Shown: positions 1 to 5,125 of the stretch, in pieces
Numbering within the stretch: the stretch's first letter is position 1
Layout: every line of letters begins with the position of its first letter
Source of the DNA: Cytophagales bacterium
GTDB taxonomy: Bacteria; Bacteroidota; Bacteroidia; Cytophagales; Cyclobacteriaceae
Length of the DNA: 7,367 bases
Reading direction: 5' to 3'
Assembly: GCA_003454975.1 (NCBI GenBank)
Contig: DMST01000265.1
Span: 1,688-9,054, forward strand
Translations under genes and position numbers: made by a program
Notes under the pieces: model-generated
Told to the model about the DNA's origin: nothing
The model's database searches: none
The model's input: the letters and a program-made list of their open reading frames with translations, nothing else

Positions 1-235
1 GGATCAAGGTCGCTTCCCCGCCGCCGATAGGCATGGTATAGATATCACCCAGCAGGTCGAACACGACGGTTTGCCCGTCGGGGCTCACGTCCAGGCTCAT
101 CCAGGTGCCTTCGGATACCGTAATGGTTACGTCTTTGGAAGGGAAATCGGGCACGTTCACATCCCAGTCGTCCTGGGCCATCGCCGCGCTCCCCATGCAC
201 CCTACCAGCAGCAGGGCCAGTGCAATACGTTTCAT
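1..235 (-). CDS. TolB-like beta-propeller amidohydrolase family protein, N-terminal fragment
   Basis: Reading the minus strand from the ATG at 235 gives 78 codons open to the left edge; the rest of the gene is outside the window. The start has a Lys-Arg n-region, a hydrophobic stretch (IALALLLV) and a possible cleavage site after AMA (residue 20). The mature part runs DDWDVNVPDFP, then GTWMSLDVSPDG, VVFDLLGDIYTMPIGGGEA. The SPDG...VVFDLLGDIYTMP pattern is a PD40/TolB-type propeller blade. The combination of WDVN and GTWMSLDVSPDG is what I know from the large Bacteroidota proteins that carry an N-terminal TolB-like propeller and a C-terminal metal-dependent amidohydrolase domain, usually around 1,000 residues. 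The amidohydrolase half is not visible, so that part of the name is inference. LVGC at residues 10-13 also fits a lipobox, so it could be lipid-anchored instead of soluble periplasmic. Confidence 0.75.
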   Translation of the reverse strand, partial: MKRIALALLLVGCMGSAAMAQDDWDVNVPDFPSKDVTITVSEGTWMSLDVSPDGQTVVFDLLGDIYTMPIGGGEATLI

Positions 236-260
236 AGAATAGTAAGGTCTCGTCCTAAAA

Positions 261-271
261 GCCGAAAGATA
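261..271 (-). promoter_or_regulatory. Possible -7 element for the propeller/amidohydrolase gene
   Basis: On the minus strand TATCTTTC, 29-36 bases upstream of the ATG at 235, matches five of the six fixed positions of the Bacteroidota -7 consensus TAnnTTTG. I found no TTTG-like -33 element at the usual 19-21 base spacing, so this is weak. Confidence 0.2.
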
Positions 272-314
272 GGGAATCACACTCGGAGCAGGGAGGACAA
301 TTAGGAATGCGGAG

Positions 315-373
315 GGATGAGATGATGAGGAGATGAAATGTACCGGTCGGTCGCCATTTCTTCGGGATCATCC
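315..373. repeat. Imperfect dyad (stem-loop) upstream of the propeller gene
   Basis: GAAATG (335-340) and CATTTC (355-360) are perfect complements around a 14-base loop containing the tandem CGGTCGGTCG. Further out, GATGAT (321-326) pairs with ATCATC (367-372), across an internal loop of 8 and 6 bases. GGATGA (315-320) and TCATCC (368-373) offer an alternative register. The left arm is a low-complexity GATGA-rich stretch, which makes extra pairings likely by chance. It could be a transcript structure or an operator; it has no T-tract, so it is not a classic terminator. Confidence 0.35.
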
Positions 374-428
374 TGGGGTTCCAAGCAGAATGCTTAAAAC
401 AGCAACTTTTATAACTGACAAAACTGGC

Positions 429-583
429 GCGGGCATCTCGCCCGTGTCTAAAACCTGACGGGGCGTCCTGTCCGAACGCCTGTTTGGAAGATAGTCACTC
501 CCTTACTCGGCACATTTCTTTCAAGTTTCCATAAATGCAGCCTGGAGGCTGCGGCGGCAAGGAGTTCCAAGCTTTGAAGCTTG
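429..583. repeat. Cluster of four short hairpins (REP-like intergenic element)
   Basis: Four compact inverted repeats lie in 155 bp just past the menC stop. Hairpin A: CGGGC-ATCTC-GCCCG at 430-444. Hairpin B: GGCGT (462-466) and ACGCC (476-480) around 9 bases. Hairpin C: GCAGCC-TGGA-GGCTGC at 537-552. Hairpin D: CAAGCT-TTGA-AGCTTG at 568-583. C and D have the same design, a 6-bp stem and a 4-base loop of form TKGA, with centres 31 bp apart; A and B have centres 34 bp apart. None is followed by a T-tract on either strand. The arrangement resembles intergenic palindromic repeats of the REP type found in many copies per genome. That they are repeated elsewhere is inference, because only one window is available. 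Confidence 0.5.
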
Positions 584-601
584 AAACAGTTACTATATGA
601 A

Positions 602-1687
602 TTAAAAAACACCCGAAAAGTCCCAGGCCTCTTCGCTGCCGTAGCGGAGGTAGCCACCGGATTGGGCCAGGGGCGAGAGGATGTTGTTGTGGTAGAGTTG
701 GCCCGTACCGAGGCCGGAGGGCAGTACAGGGTCGAAGCTGTCGGTGAACTGAGCCACGGCGTTGAGGCCGACGTTGGATTCCAGGGCGGAGGTCATCCAG
801 TAGTCGATGCCACGAGCCCGGGCCAGCTCGATCCACTCGGTGCTGCTGTACAGGCCGCCGACTAGCGTGGGCTTCAGGATGATAAACTGGGGCTGGATGG
901 TATCGAGTACCTCCGCCTTGCGGGCTTGCTCGTGTACGCCAATGAGCTCTTCGTTTAGTGCGATAGGGATGGGCGTATCGGCGCAGAGGGCGGCCAGGGT
1001 TTGCCACTGCCCAGCCATGATGGGCTGCTCGATGGAGTGGAGCTGAAACTCGGCCAGTTGCTTTAGCTTTTGGGGTGCTTCCTCGGGGCTAAAAGCGCCG
1101 TTGGCGTCTACGCGCAGCGTAATTTGGTCGGGTTCGAAGCGCTCCCGTACCAGGGCCAGCAGCCGCAGTTCTTCCTCAAAATCGATGGCCCCAATCTTCA
1201 CCTTGATGGTGGTAAAGCCCTGCGCCAGCTTCTCCTCTAGCCGCGCCTGCATGGTGGGCGCATCGCCCATCCACACTAGCCCATTGATCAGGATGGTGCG
1301 CTCCCACCGCACAAAGGGCGTGTCGATGATCCTTCGCTGACCACCGTGCAGCAGGTCCAGCATGGCCGTCTCCAGGCCAAAGCGAATGCTCGGCCATTCG
1401 GCCGAAACGAGGCCTTGCACCCACGGGTATACCTCCTCCACGTTTGTGGGTACATCGGCTTGGGCAATCCGCTCCTGCAGACCCTCCAGCACCGCTCTCA
1501 TTTCCGGCCGATCATCGATGCTGAGCCCCACCAACGGTCCCGCCTCCCCTAGCCCAAATACCTCAGGAGTTTGTTCGTCCCAAAGCTTGAGAAACCAGGT
1601 TTTCTTCTCGCGCAGCACACCCCGCGAGGTGCCTGCGGCAAAGGTGAACTGAAGGGTATAGGGATAATAAGCGTACGCTAAAGCCAT
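602..1687 (-). CDS. menC: o-succinylbenzoate synthase (MenC), enolase superfamily
   Basis: This 361-residue cytoplasmic enzyme would dehydrate SHCHC to o-succinylbenzoate in menaquinone synthesis. It has the enolase-superfamily plan: an N-terminal capping domain (GLGEAGPLVGLS near 45-56) and a C-terminal barrel. Numbered from the ATG at 1687, the active-site signature is KVK at 162-164 (second Lys the expected base), D194 in RVDANG, E220 in SIEQP, N245 in ALNEE, and K272 in ILKPTLVGG. The C-terminal segments MTSALESNVGLNAVAQ and LGTGQLY fit MenC better than dipeptide epimerases or muconate cycloisomerases. The third metal ligand is normally Asp, but here the codon is AAC (Asn), which is odd. 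A TTG six codons upstream (1705) is possible, but the ATG leads directly into ALAYAYYPYTLQF, the expected first strand. No other men genes are in the window. The nuclease gene ends 86 bp upstream on the same strand. Dipeptide epimerase is the main alternative. Confidence 0.87.
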   Translation of the reverse strand: MALAYAYYPYTLQFTFAAGTSRGVLREKKTWFLKLWDEQTPEVFGLGEAGPLVGLSIDDRPEMRAVLEGLQERIAQADVPTNVEEVYPWVQGLVSAEWPSIRFGLETAMLDLLHGGQRRIIDTPFVRWERTILINGLVWMGDAPTMQARLEEKLAQGFTTIKVKIGAIDFEEELRLLALVRERFEPDQITLRVDANGAFSPEEAPQKLKQLAEFQLHSIEQPIMAGQWQTLAALCADTPIPIALNEELIGVHEQARKAEVLDTIQPQFIILKPTLVGGLYSSTEWIELARARGIDYWMTSALESNVGLNAVAQFTDSFDPVLPSGLGTGQLYHNNILSPLAQSGGYLRYGSEEAWDFSGVF

Positions 1688-1773
1688 GCTATTGACGAGG
1701 TACAAATGAAGAATGGAGAAGCGAAGGTAATTCTAAATGTTGAGTGTTAAATTTTGAATGGAACCAACCACTC

Positions 1774-2520
1774 TTATTCTTCCTCAACCAAGGCTTGCCA
1801 GTATTCTAGCTCCAGCATGCTTTCCCGCTCCTCAGGCAAAAAGGGGAAAAAGTTGAAGCCGGTACGTAGCTCCAATTCGTCAATGGGCACGGCGGCGTTC
1901 CAGAGAGATTCGTCGTCTACGTTGTCATGCCGCAAGATGATAGCCATCGTGTGCAGAGAGTCGGGGGAGAGCCAAGCCTTGTAGAAGTAACCGGGCACGG
2001 TGATGGTGGAGTTCTTGCCAATGTGGCCCAGGGTATCCTGAAAGATGGGGCCGGACACAGCGTAGAGACTATCCAGCGCATGGGCAATCTCCTTCTCCAG
2101 AGTTTCCAGACTGTACCAGTCTCCGCCCGTGCGGTTGAAGTTGACCCCTATCTGCGGGCTGATGTTACTCATCATAAAGCACTCCTTGTATATCTCCTCG
2201 CTGTGCTTGTTGTATTCCGCCCGGCTCAGATGGCCGCGGTCATAGCCTGACCCCTTGTAGTCATTGTCCGAGGGCGTCTTGGTGTCGATGCTCCGGTCAG
2301 ACCGGAAACCGACTCCAGTACGGTCTTGAGAAGGAATATCCAACTCCTGGGCCGTGAGGGTGAAAGCCACCCAGTAGGGCTGCTCGTGGGTTTCGGACCA
2401 GCCGGAGGCCCATTGTTCGTAGGCAACTACGGTATCGGCGGGGCCTTGCGGCCAAAATCCGGTTTGAGCCAGGGCCGAAAAGGAGCTCAGCAGTAGTATA
2501 AAAAGGATAAGATATCGCAT
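1774..2520 (-). CDS. Secreted DNA/RNA non-specific endonuclease (NucA/NUC1 family, beta-beta-alpha-metal)
   Basis: This 248-residue enzyme would hydrolyse DNA and RNA with one divalent metal ion outside the cytoplasm. The start at 2520 gives a clean signal peptide, MRYLILFILLLSSFSALA, with likely cleavage before Gln19. The open frame extends 32 codons further upstream to 2616, but that part is charged, is not hydrophobic and covers a likely promoter, so I rejected it. The family signature DRGH is at 94-97, with His97 the expected general base. NISPQ at 119-123 is followed by FNRTGGDWYSLE, placing the metal-binding Asn at 129 and a conserved Glu at 139; these correspond to His89, Asn119 and Glu127 of Serratia nuclease. 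All key residues are present, so it should be active. Likely roles are nutrient scavenging from extracellular nucleic acid or periplasmic degradation. No immunity protein or toxin delivery domain is visible. Two operator-like dyads lie 32-78 bp upstream of the start. Confidence 0.9.
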   Translation of the reverse strand: MRYLILFILLLSSFSALAQTGFWPQGPADTVVAYEQWASGWSETHEQPYWVAFTLTAQELDIPSQDRTGVGFRSDRSIDTKTPSDNDYKGSGYDRGHLSRAEYNKHSEEIYKECFMMSNISPQIGVNFNRTGGDWYSLETLEKEIAHALDSLYAVSGPIFQDTLGHIGKNSTITVPGYFYKAWLSPDSLHTMAIILRHDNVDDESLWNAAVPIDELELRTGFNFFPFLPEERESMLELEYWQALVEEE

Positions 2521-2551
2521 GGGTTTGATCGTTCTTTCCAGACAAATAACG

Positions 2552-2598
2552 TGGTTATATCTACCATTCGCTTGTATCTCCCTGGATATAGATATCCA
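2552..2598. promoter_or_regulatory. Paired operator-like dyads upstream of the nuclease gene
   Basis: A perfect 16-bp palindrome, TGGATATAGATATCCA, lies at 2583-2598. A second, partial dyad of 15 bp, TGGTTATATCTACCA, lies at 2552-2566. Both begin TGG, end CCA and have an A/T-only or nearly A/T-only core, and their centres are about 31.5 bp apart, close to three helical turns. They sit 32-78 bp upstream of the nuclease ATG at 2520, where a regulator could act. A TTATTTG (minus strand, 2543-2549) lies between the nearer dyad and the start and may be part of the promoter. The regulator is unknown. Confidence 0.45.
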
Positions 2599-2628
2599 CT
2601 TTCCTTTTTTGGACACAGAGAGTATTGA

Positions 2629-2740
2629 GGAGGCACCGGAGGCGTTTCAAGCAAAGGAAGAGGAGTGTTCCCTACGGCCGACATGTGTCTTAAACTACCC
2701 CGTCCTTCGGACATCCCTCCGTGAAGAAGGAGGGGACTTT
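2629..2740. repeat. GC-rich intergenic repeat/hairpin block
   Basis: This block holds a direct repeat, GGAGGC-ACC-GGAGGC (2629-2643), then a compact double hairpin. GTCC-TTC-GGAC is at 2702-2712, and CCCTCC (2715-2720) pairs with GGAGGG (2729-2734) around 8 bases. GTCC at 2702 could instead pair with GGAC at 2734-2737, giving alternative folds. It lies between dinB and the nuclease gene and encodes nothing convincing. The CCCCGTCCTTCGGACA and GGAGGGGAC segments look like dispersed intergenic repeats I associate with Cytophagales genomes. That is recollection of style, not a search result. Confidence 0.45.
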
Positions 2741-2866
2741 AACAACCTGACCTTGGTAATTTGTAAGAGAAGGAAAAGTCGCTGGAAGTGGCGATACATG
2801 ACTCCTATTCGAGGCTGAATTTGACTGTTCTAACCTTTTCTTCTGGCCTCTTCGCAAAGCTTTGGG

Positions 2867-2893
2867 AAAAAAGTGTGGTAAAAAGCTTCACTT
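2867..2893 (-). terminator. Weak candidate terminator after dinB
   Basis: On the minus strand, 35 bases past the dinB stop, AAGTG (2893-2889) can pair with CACTT (2875-2871) across 13 bases, followed by TTTT (2870-2867). The stem is only 5 bp and AT-rich, so termination would be inefficient. Two AAGCTT-containing segments nearby allow competing pairings. Confidence 0.22.
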
Positions 2894-2927
2894 AAGGCTA
2901 GGTCGGAATTGTATATTGATTAATGAT

Positions 2928-4019
2928 TTAAAACCGCAAGGTTAGTTGCACCCCGAGGCCCGGCTGCTCGGTATTGAGATTGCTAAGGGAGAGACCTAAC
3001 AAGCGTACCTGTGCCCCTTCGGAGTCGAAGGAGTCCATCAGTTCGCCGTATACCTCATGGATCTCGTCCAGGCTAGTGAGGTAGTGGCCTTGCGTTTTGC
3101 TGCGCGTAATCTGCTCGAAGTTGCTAAACTTCACCTTGAGGGTGAGCGTCTTACCATAGCTATTGGCCCGTTCGCTGCGCTCAAATACCTTCTCGGCAAT
3201 TGGCCCCAGGGCCGCCAGCATTTCCTCTTTAGTTGTCTTGTCCGTATCGAAGGTACGCTCCGCACCAATGCTCTTTCGGATGCGGTCGGGGTTTACCCGG
3301 CGGTGGTCCTCTGCCCGGGCAATGGCGTAGTACCAGCGCCCAGCCTTACCAAACTTCTTTACCAAACCCTCCAGGCTCCAGGCTTTCAGGTCGGCCCCGT
3401 GGTTGATGCCCAGCTTGTGCATCTTTTCTGCCGTCTTTTTGCCAATACCGTGAAACTTATGGATGGGCAATTGCTCAACAAACTCCACCGCTTTATCTGG
3501 CGGTATAAGCGTAAGCCCGTCGGGCTTGTTTAGGTCAGAGGCTACCTTGGCCAAGAATTTATTTACACTGATGCCCGCGCTAGCCGTCAGGTTGAGTTCT
3601 GCTTTTATACGTGCCCTGATCTCCTTCGCAATGAGTGTAGCCGAGGGTACCCCCTTTTTGTTGTGGGTTACGTCCAGGTAGGCCTCATCCAGCGAGAGCG
3701 GTTCCACCAGATCGGTATAGTCATGAAAGATCTCGCGTATCTGTTTGGAGATGGCCGAGTAGTGATCGAACCTAGGTTTGACGAAAATAATCTGCGGGCA
3801 TTTGCGAAACGCAATGGCCGAGGCCATGGCCGAATGTACACCGTACTTGCGGGCCTCATAGCTAGCTGCTGCCACTACCCCACGCTGCCTGCTACCTCCT
3901 ACCGCCACGGGTTTACCTCTCAAATCGGGGTTGTCTCGCTGCTCTACCGAGGCATAAAAGGCATCCATATCCACGTGGATAATCTTCCGTACTTCGGTAA
4001 GTTCTGAAGGCTCGTTCAC
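2928..4019 (-). CDS. dinB: DNA polymerase IV (Y-family translesion polymerase)
   Basis: This 363-residue cytoplasmic polymerase copies past damaged template bases and can be mutagenic; E. coli Pol IV has 351 residues. The palm signature HVDMDAFYASVEQ starts at residue 15, with metal-binding Asp17; SLDEAYLDVT gives catalytic Asp111 and Glu112. Tyr22 sits at the steric-gate position (Phe13 in E. coli, Tyr12 in Dpo4). The segment SAGISVNKFLAKVASDLNKPDG is the Y-family palm. KFHGIGKKTAEKMHKLGI (about 188-205) is the thumb helix-hairpin-helix, followed by the little-finger domain. The last six residues, QLTLRF, match the sliding-clamp binding motif. The start is a GTG at 4019; no upstream ATG is available and V10 is GTA. 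An A-rich stretch precedes it. It is divergent from the small plus-strand gene, with 136 bp between them. A GTrGACAA direct repeat 42-60 bp upstream may be regulatory; I cannot assign it to LexA. The gene looks intact. Confidence 0.96.
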   Translation of the reverse strand: MNEPSELTEVRKIIHVDMDAFYASVEQRDNPDLRGKPVAVGGSRQRGVVAAASYEARKYGVHSAMASAIAFRKCPQIIFVKPRFDHYSAISKQIREIFHDYTDLVEPLSLDEAYLDVTHNKKGVPSATLIAKEIRARIKAELNLTASAGISVNKFLAKVASDLNKPDGLTLIPPDKAVEFVEQLPIHKFHGIGKKTAEKMHKLGINHGADLKAWSLEGLVKKFGKAGRWYYAIARAEDHRRVNPDRIRKSIGAERTFDTDKTTKEEMLAALGPIAEKVFERSERANSYGKTLTLKVKFSNFEQITRSKTQGHYLTSLDEIHEVYGELMDSFDSEGAQVRLLGLSLSNLNTEQPGLGVQLTLRF

Positions 4020-4060
4020 TTTTTTGGGTCAAAAAACGATGATTTTAGCACTTAAACGAC

Positions 4061-4126
4061 TTGTCTACCATTTGTCCACTGCAATTACACATCCAAATTC
4101 ATTTTTCACCGTTAAGCTTGTACGGT
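4061..4126. promoter_or_regulatory. Direct and inverted repeats in the dinB/small-gene divergent promoter region
   Basis: Read towards dinB, GTGGACAA-ATG-GTAGACAA (4079-4061) is an 8-bp direct repeat with one mismatch and an 11-bp period, about one helical turn. Such an arrangement can bind a dimer or two monomers side by side on one DNA face. Separately, ACCGT (4108-4112) and ACGGT (4122-4126) form an inverted repeat around 9 bases. Inside it, TAAGCTTG (4113-4120) matches five of the six fixed positions of the -7 consensus for the plus-strand gene, though no -33 element fits. Function is inferred only from position and symmetry. Confidence 0.35.
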
Positions 4127-4155
4127 AACATTGAAGAAACATTCGAATAACACAA

Positions 4156-4467
4156 ATGATAGCGGTACTAGCGCAGGAAACTTTTGATATTACACTCTAC
4201 CCCATGCAAGATAACCAACACGTTTTGCTGGTGGTAAGTGCGGAAGTTCCTCAGGAAATACGCATCTCGGTATTTGATTCAGAGGGGAAGGTACTACAGA
4301 AAAAGGAACCCGATCATCGGGGCCTTTGCTTTCTAAAAACTAGCATTTTGGCCCCCGGCTATTATGATTTGGAGGTGGCCTCCCCTACCCTCTCTATTCA
4401 CAGAAGATTATTTGTACACCACACCTTGGGCGAATGCTCATTGGCTCCTGAAGGAAACCATAGGTAG
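4156..4467 (+). CDS. Small beta-rich protein resembling a type IX secretion C-terminal domain
   Basis: This 103-residue product is the only plus-strand gene. Its spacing of motifs resembles the Por_Secre_tail sorting domain: ITLYP at 12-16 (where sorting domains have LYPNP), RISVFDSEGKVL at 36-47, LAPGYYDLEV at 65-74 and IHRRLFV at 81-87. The PNP turn is replaced by PMQ and there is a 16-residue extra tail. The protein is not attached to a larger passenger. There is no signal peptide: the chain begins MIAVLAQETF, and the frame is closed by TGA at 4132 with no ATG between. MIAVLAQ looks like the end of a signal peptide (LAQ followed by E), so the gene may have lost its true N-terminus, or may use a non-standard start. 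A strong terminator 33 bp after the stop supports its being transcribed. It could equally be a related Ig-like fold of unknown role; I do not recognise a named family. Confidence 0.6.
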   Translation: MIAVLAQETFDITLYPMQDNQHVLLVVSAEVPQEIRISVFDSEGKVLQKKEPDHRGLCFLKTSILAPGYYDLEVASPTLSIHRRLFVHHTLGECSLAPEGNHR

Positions 4468-4500
4468 TTGAATTATATTAGTTAGGTTGGATAATTGGTT

Positions 4501-4534
4501 GGGCCACGCTGCTTTTTCAGTGTGGCCCTTTTTT
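4501..4534 (+). terminator. Strong rho-independent terminator
   Basis: An 11-bp stem, with arms at 4501-4511 and 4518-4528, is GC-rich and contains a single G-U pair (4508/4521). It closes a 6-base loop (4512-4517) and is followed directly by six T residues (4529-4534). It lies 33 bp after the stop at 4467. No A-tract precedes the stem, so it acts on the plus strand only and belongs to the 4156-4467 gene. Confidence 0.93.
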
Positions 4535-5125
4535 GTCTTTGCCAGTGGTATGCCCCCTTGAGCGAAGCGTATTGATGCCATCTGGAATTAGGAGCTTCTG
4601 AAGAAGTCCTCAAGTGCCTCCGGCCTACACGGCGCGGATTTAGCCGAATGGTTATGATTTTGGATAAAAACTGGGCTTTAGTCGGGGTGCATTGCCTAAG
4701 CAGTGAGGGTCTCCCTGTGCTAAAGCGCTGGAAATTCAGCGGCTTGGATCCGAGCTAAAGATGGTCCGCCATCGTGGTCGACGCCATTGAAAACCAAGAC
4801 TTTACACCCTTCCACTGAAAAACCATGGATATGTAGTCGCAGAATTAGCCTTCAACTTCCTCTGTTTCAGGTGAATAACAATTTTTCAGTGAGTCCTACT
4901 TATGATTCTAGCGGTAACAACTTTCGAAGAACAGAGTGAAAGATTGCAAGGTCGTGGCTTATGACCATCCACTTCTACCTATATTATCTGAAATCCAATT
5001 GGCCAATCGTTATCCGTACGTTTTCAATTGTATGACTTTAGCACTGGCATTTTTCCCTTACACCTTCACATTAGTGAAAAATCAGGCTTAGGTTTTATCT
5101 AACCTACCCTCCAAAACCCAAACCG
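4535..5125. other. Gene-poor region with a hairpin-rich left third
   Basis: I see no credible gene in these 591 bases. All frames on both strands are broken within about 50 codons, and none shows a recognised motif. The left part holds several short inverted repeats. AGGA-g-CTTC-TGAA-GAAG-TCCT (4590-4610) is an 8-bp stem with one bulge. GCTTTAG (4675-4681) pairs with CTAAAGC (4720-4726) and encloses AGGG-TCT-CCCT (4706-4716). CGCTG-GAAATT-CAGCG (4726-4741) follows, then GATGG-TCCG-CCATC (4760-4773). The right part is visibly more AT-rich than the genes. A degraded insertion or gene, or an unrecognised structured RNA, are both possible. Confidence 0.5.
5077..5106 (-). terminator. Candidate terminator after the hybrid sensor gene
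   Basis: On the minus strand, 19 bases past the stop codon, TAGGTT and AACCTA (5106-5101 and 5094-5089) form a 6-bp stem with a 6-base loop. A TTTTT run (5081-5077) follows seven bases later. The gap between stem and T-run is longer than usual. A second dyad overlaps: ATTTTTC (5049-5055) with GAAAAAT (5076-5082), enclosing TTCAC-ATTA-GTGAA (5065-5078). Confidence 0.3.

Noticed and set aside
495..1007. 170-codon minus-strand open frame
   Set aside because: It overlaps menC in another frame, is rich in Arg, Pro and His as expected from an out-of-frame reading of GC-rich coding DNA, and has no motif.
1703..1737. Possible menC promoter (TTCATTTG on the minus strand)
   Set aside because: It matches five of the six fixed consensus positions, but the upstream TTTA is 23 bases away and the leader would be only about 10 bases; too weak to list.
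2521..2616. N-terminal extension of the nuclease by 32 codons
   Set aside because: It would bury the clear signal peptide behind a charged leader and would overlap the operator-like dyads; the ATG at 2520 is far better.
2519..2818. 99-codon plus-strand and 75-codon minus-strand open frames upstream of the nuclease gene
   Set aside because: They run through the repeat and dyad region, and their Pro-rich or Arg-rich translations look like translated repeats. No family was recognised.
3057..3533. 158-codon plus-strand open frame antisense to dinB
   Set aside because: dinB is intact on the other strand with all catalytic motifs; the antisense frame has no recognisable domain.
4748..4880. Minus-strand open stretch of about 45 codons containing VDHDGGPSLARIQAAEF
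   Set aside because: It is closed by stops on both sides, has no good start codon and no recognised family; chance is the simplest explanation.
4101..5082. ATTTTTCAC at 4101 and its complement near 5074-5082 as terminal inverted repeats of an insertion element
   Set aside because: The match is only 9 AT-rich bases with no extension, no target duplication was seen, and the segment between holds no transposase.
4936..5091. 51-codon GTG-started plus-strand open stretch (KVVAYDHPLLPILSEIQ...)
   Set aside because: It is short, in AT-rich intergenic DNA, preceded closely by a stop codon, and has no recognised motif. A gene remnant cannot be excluded.
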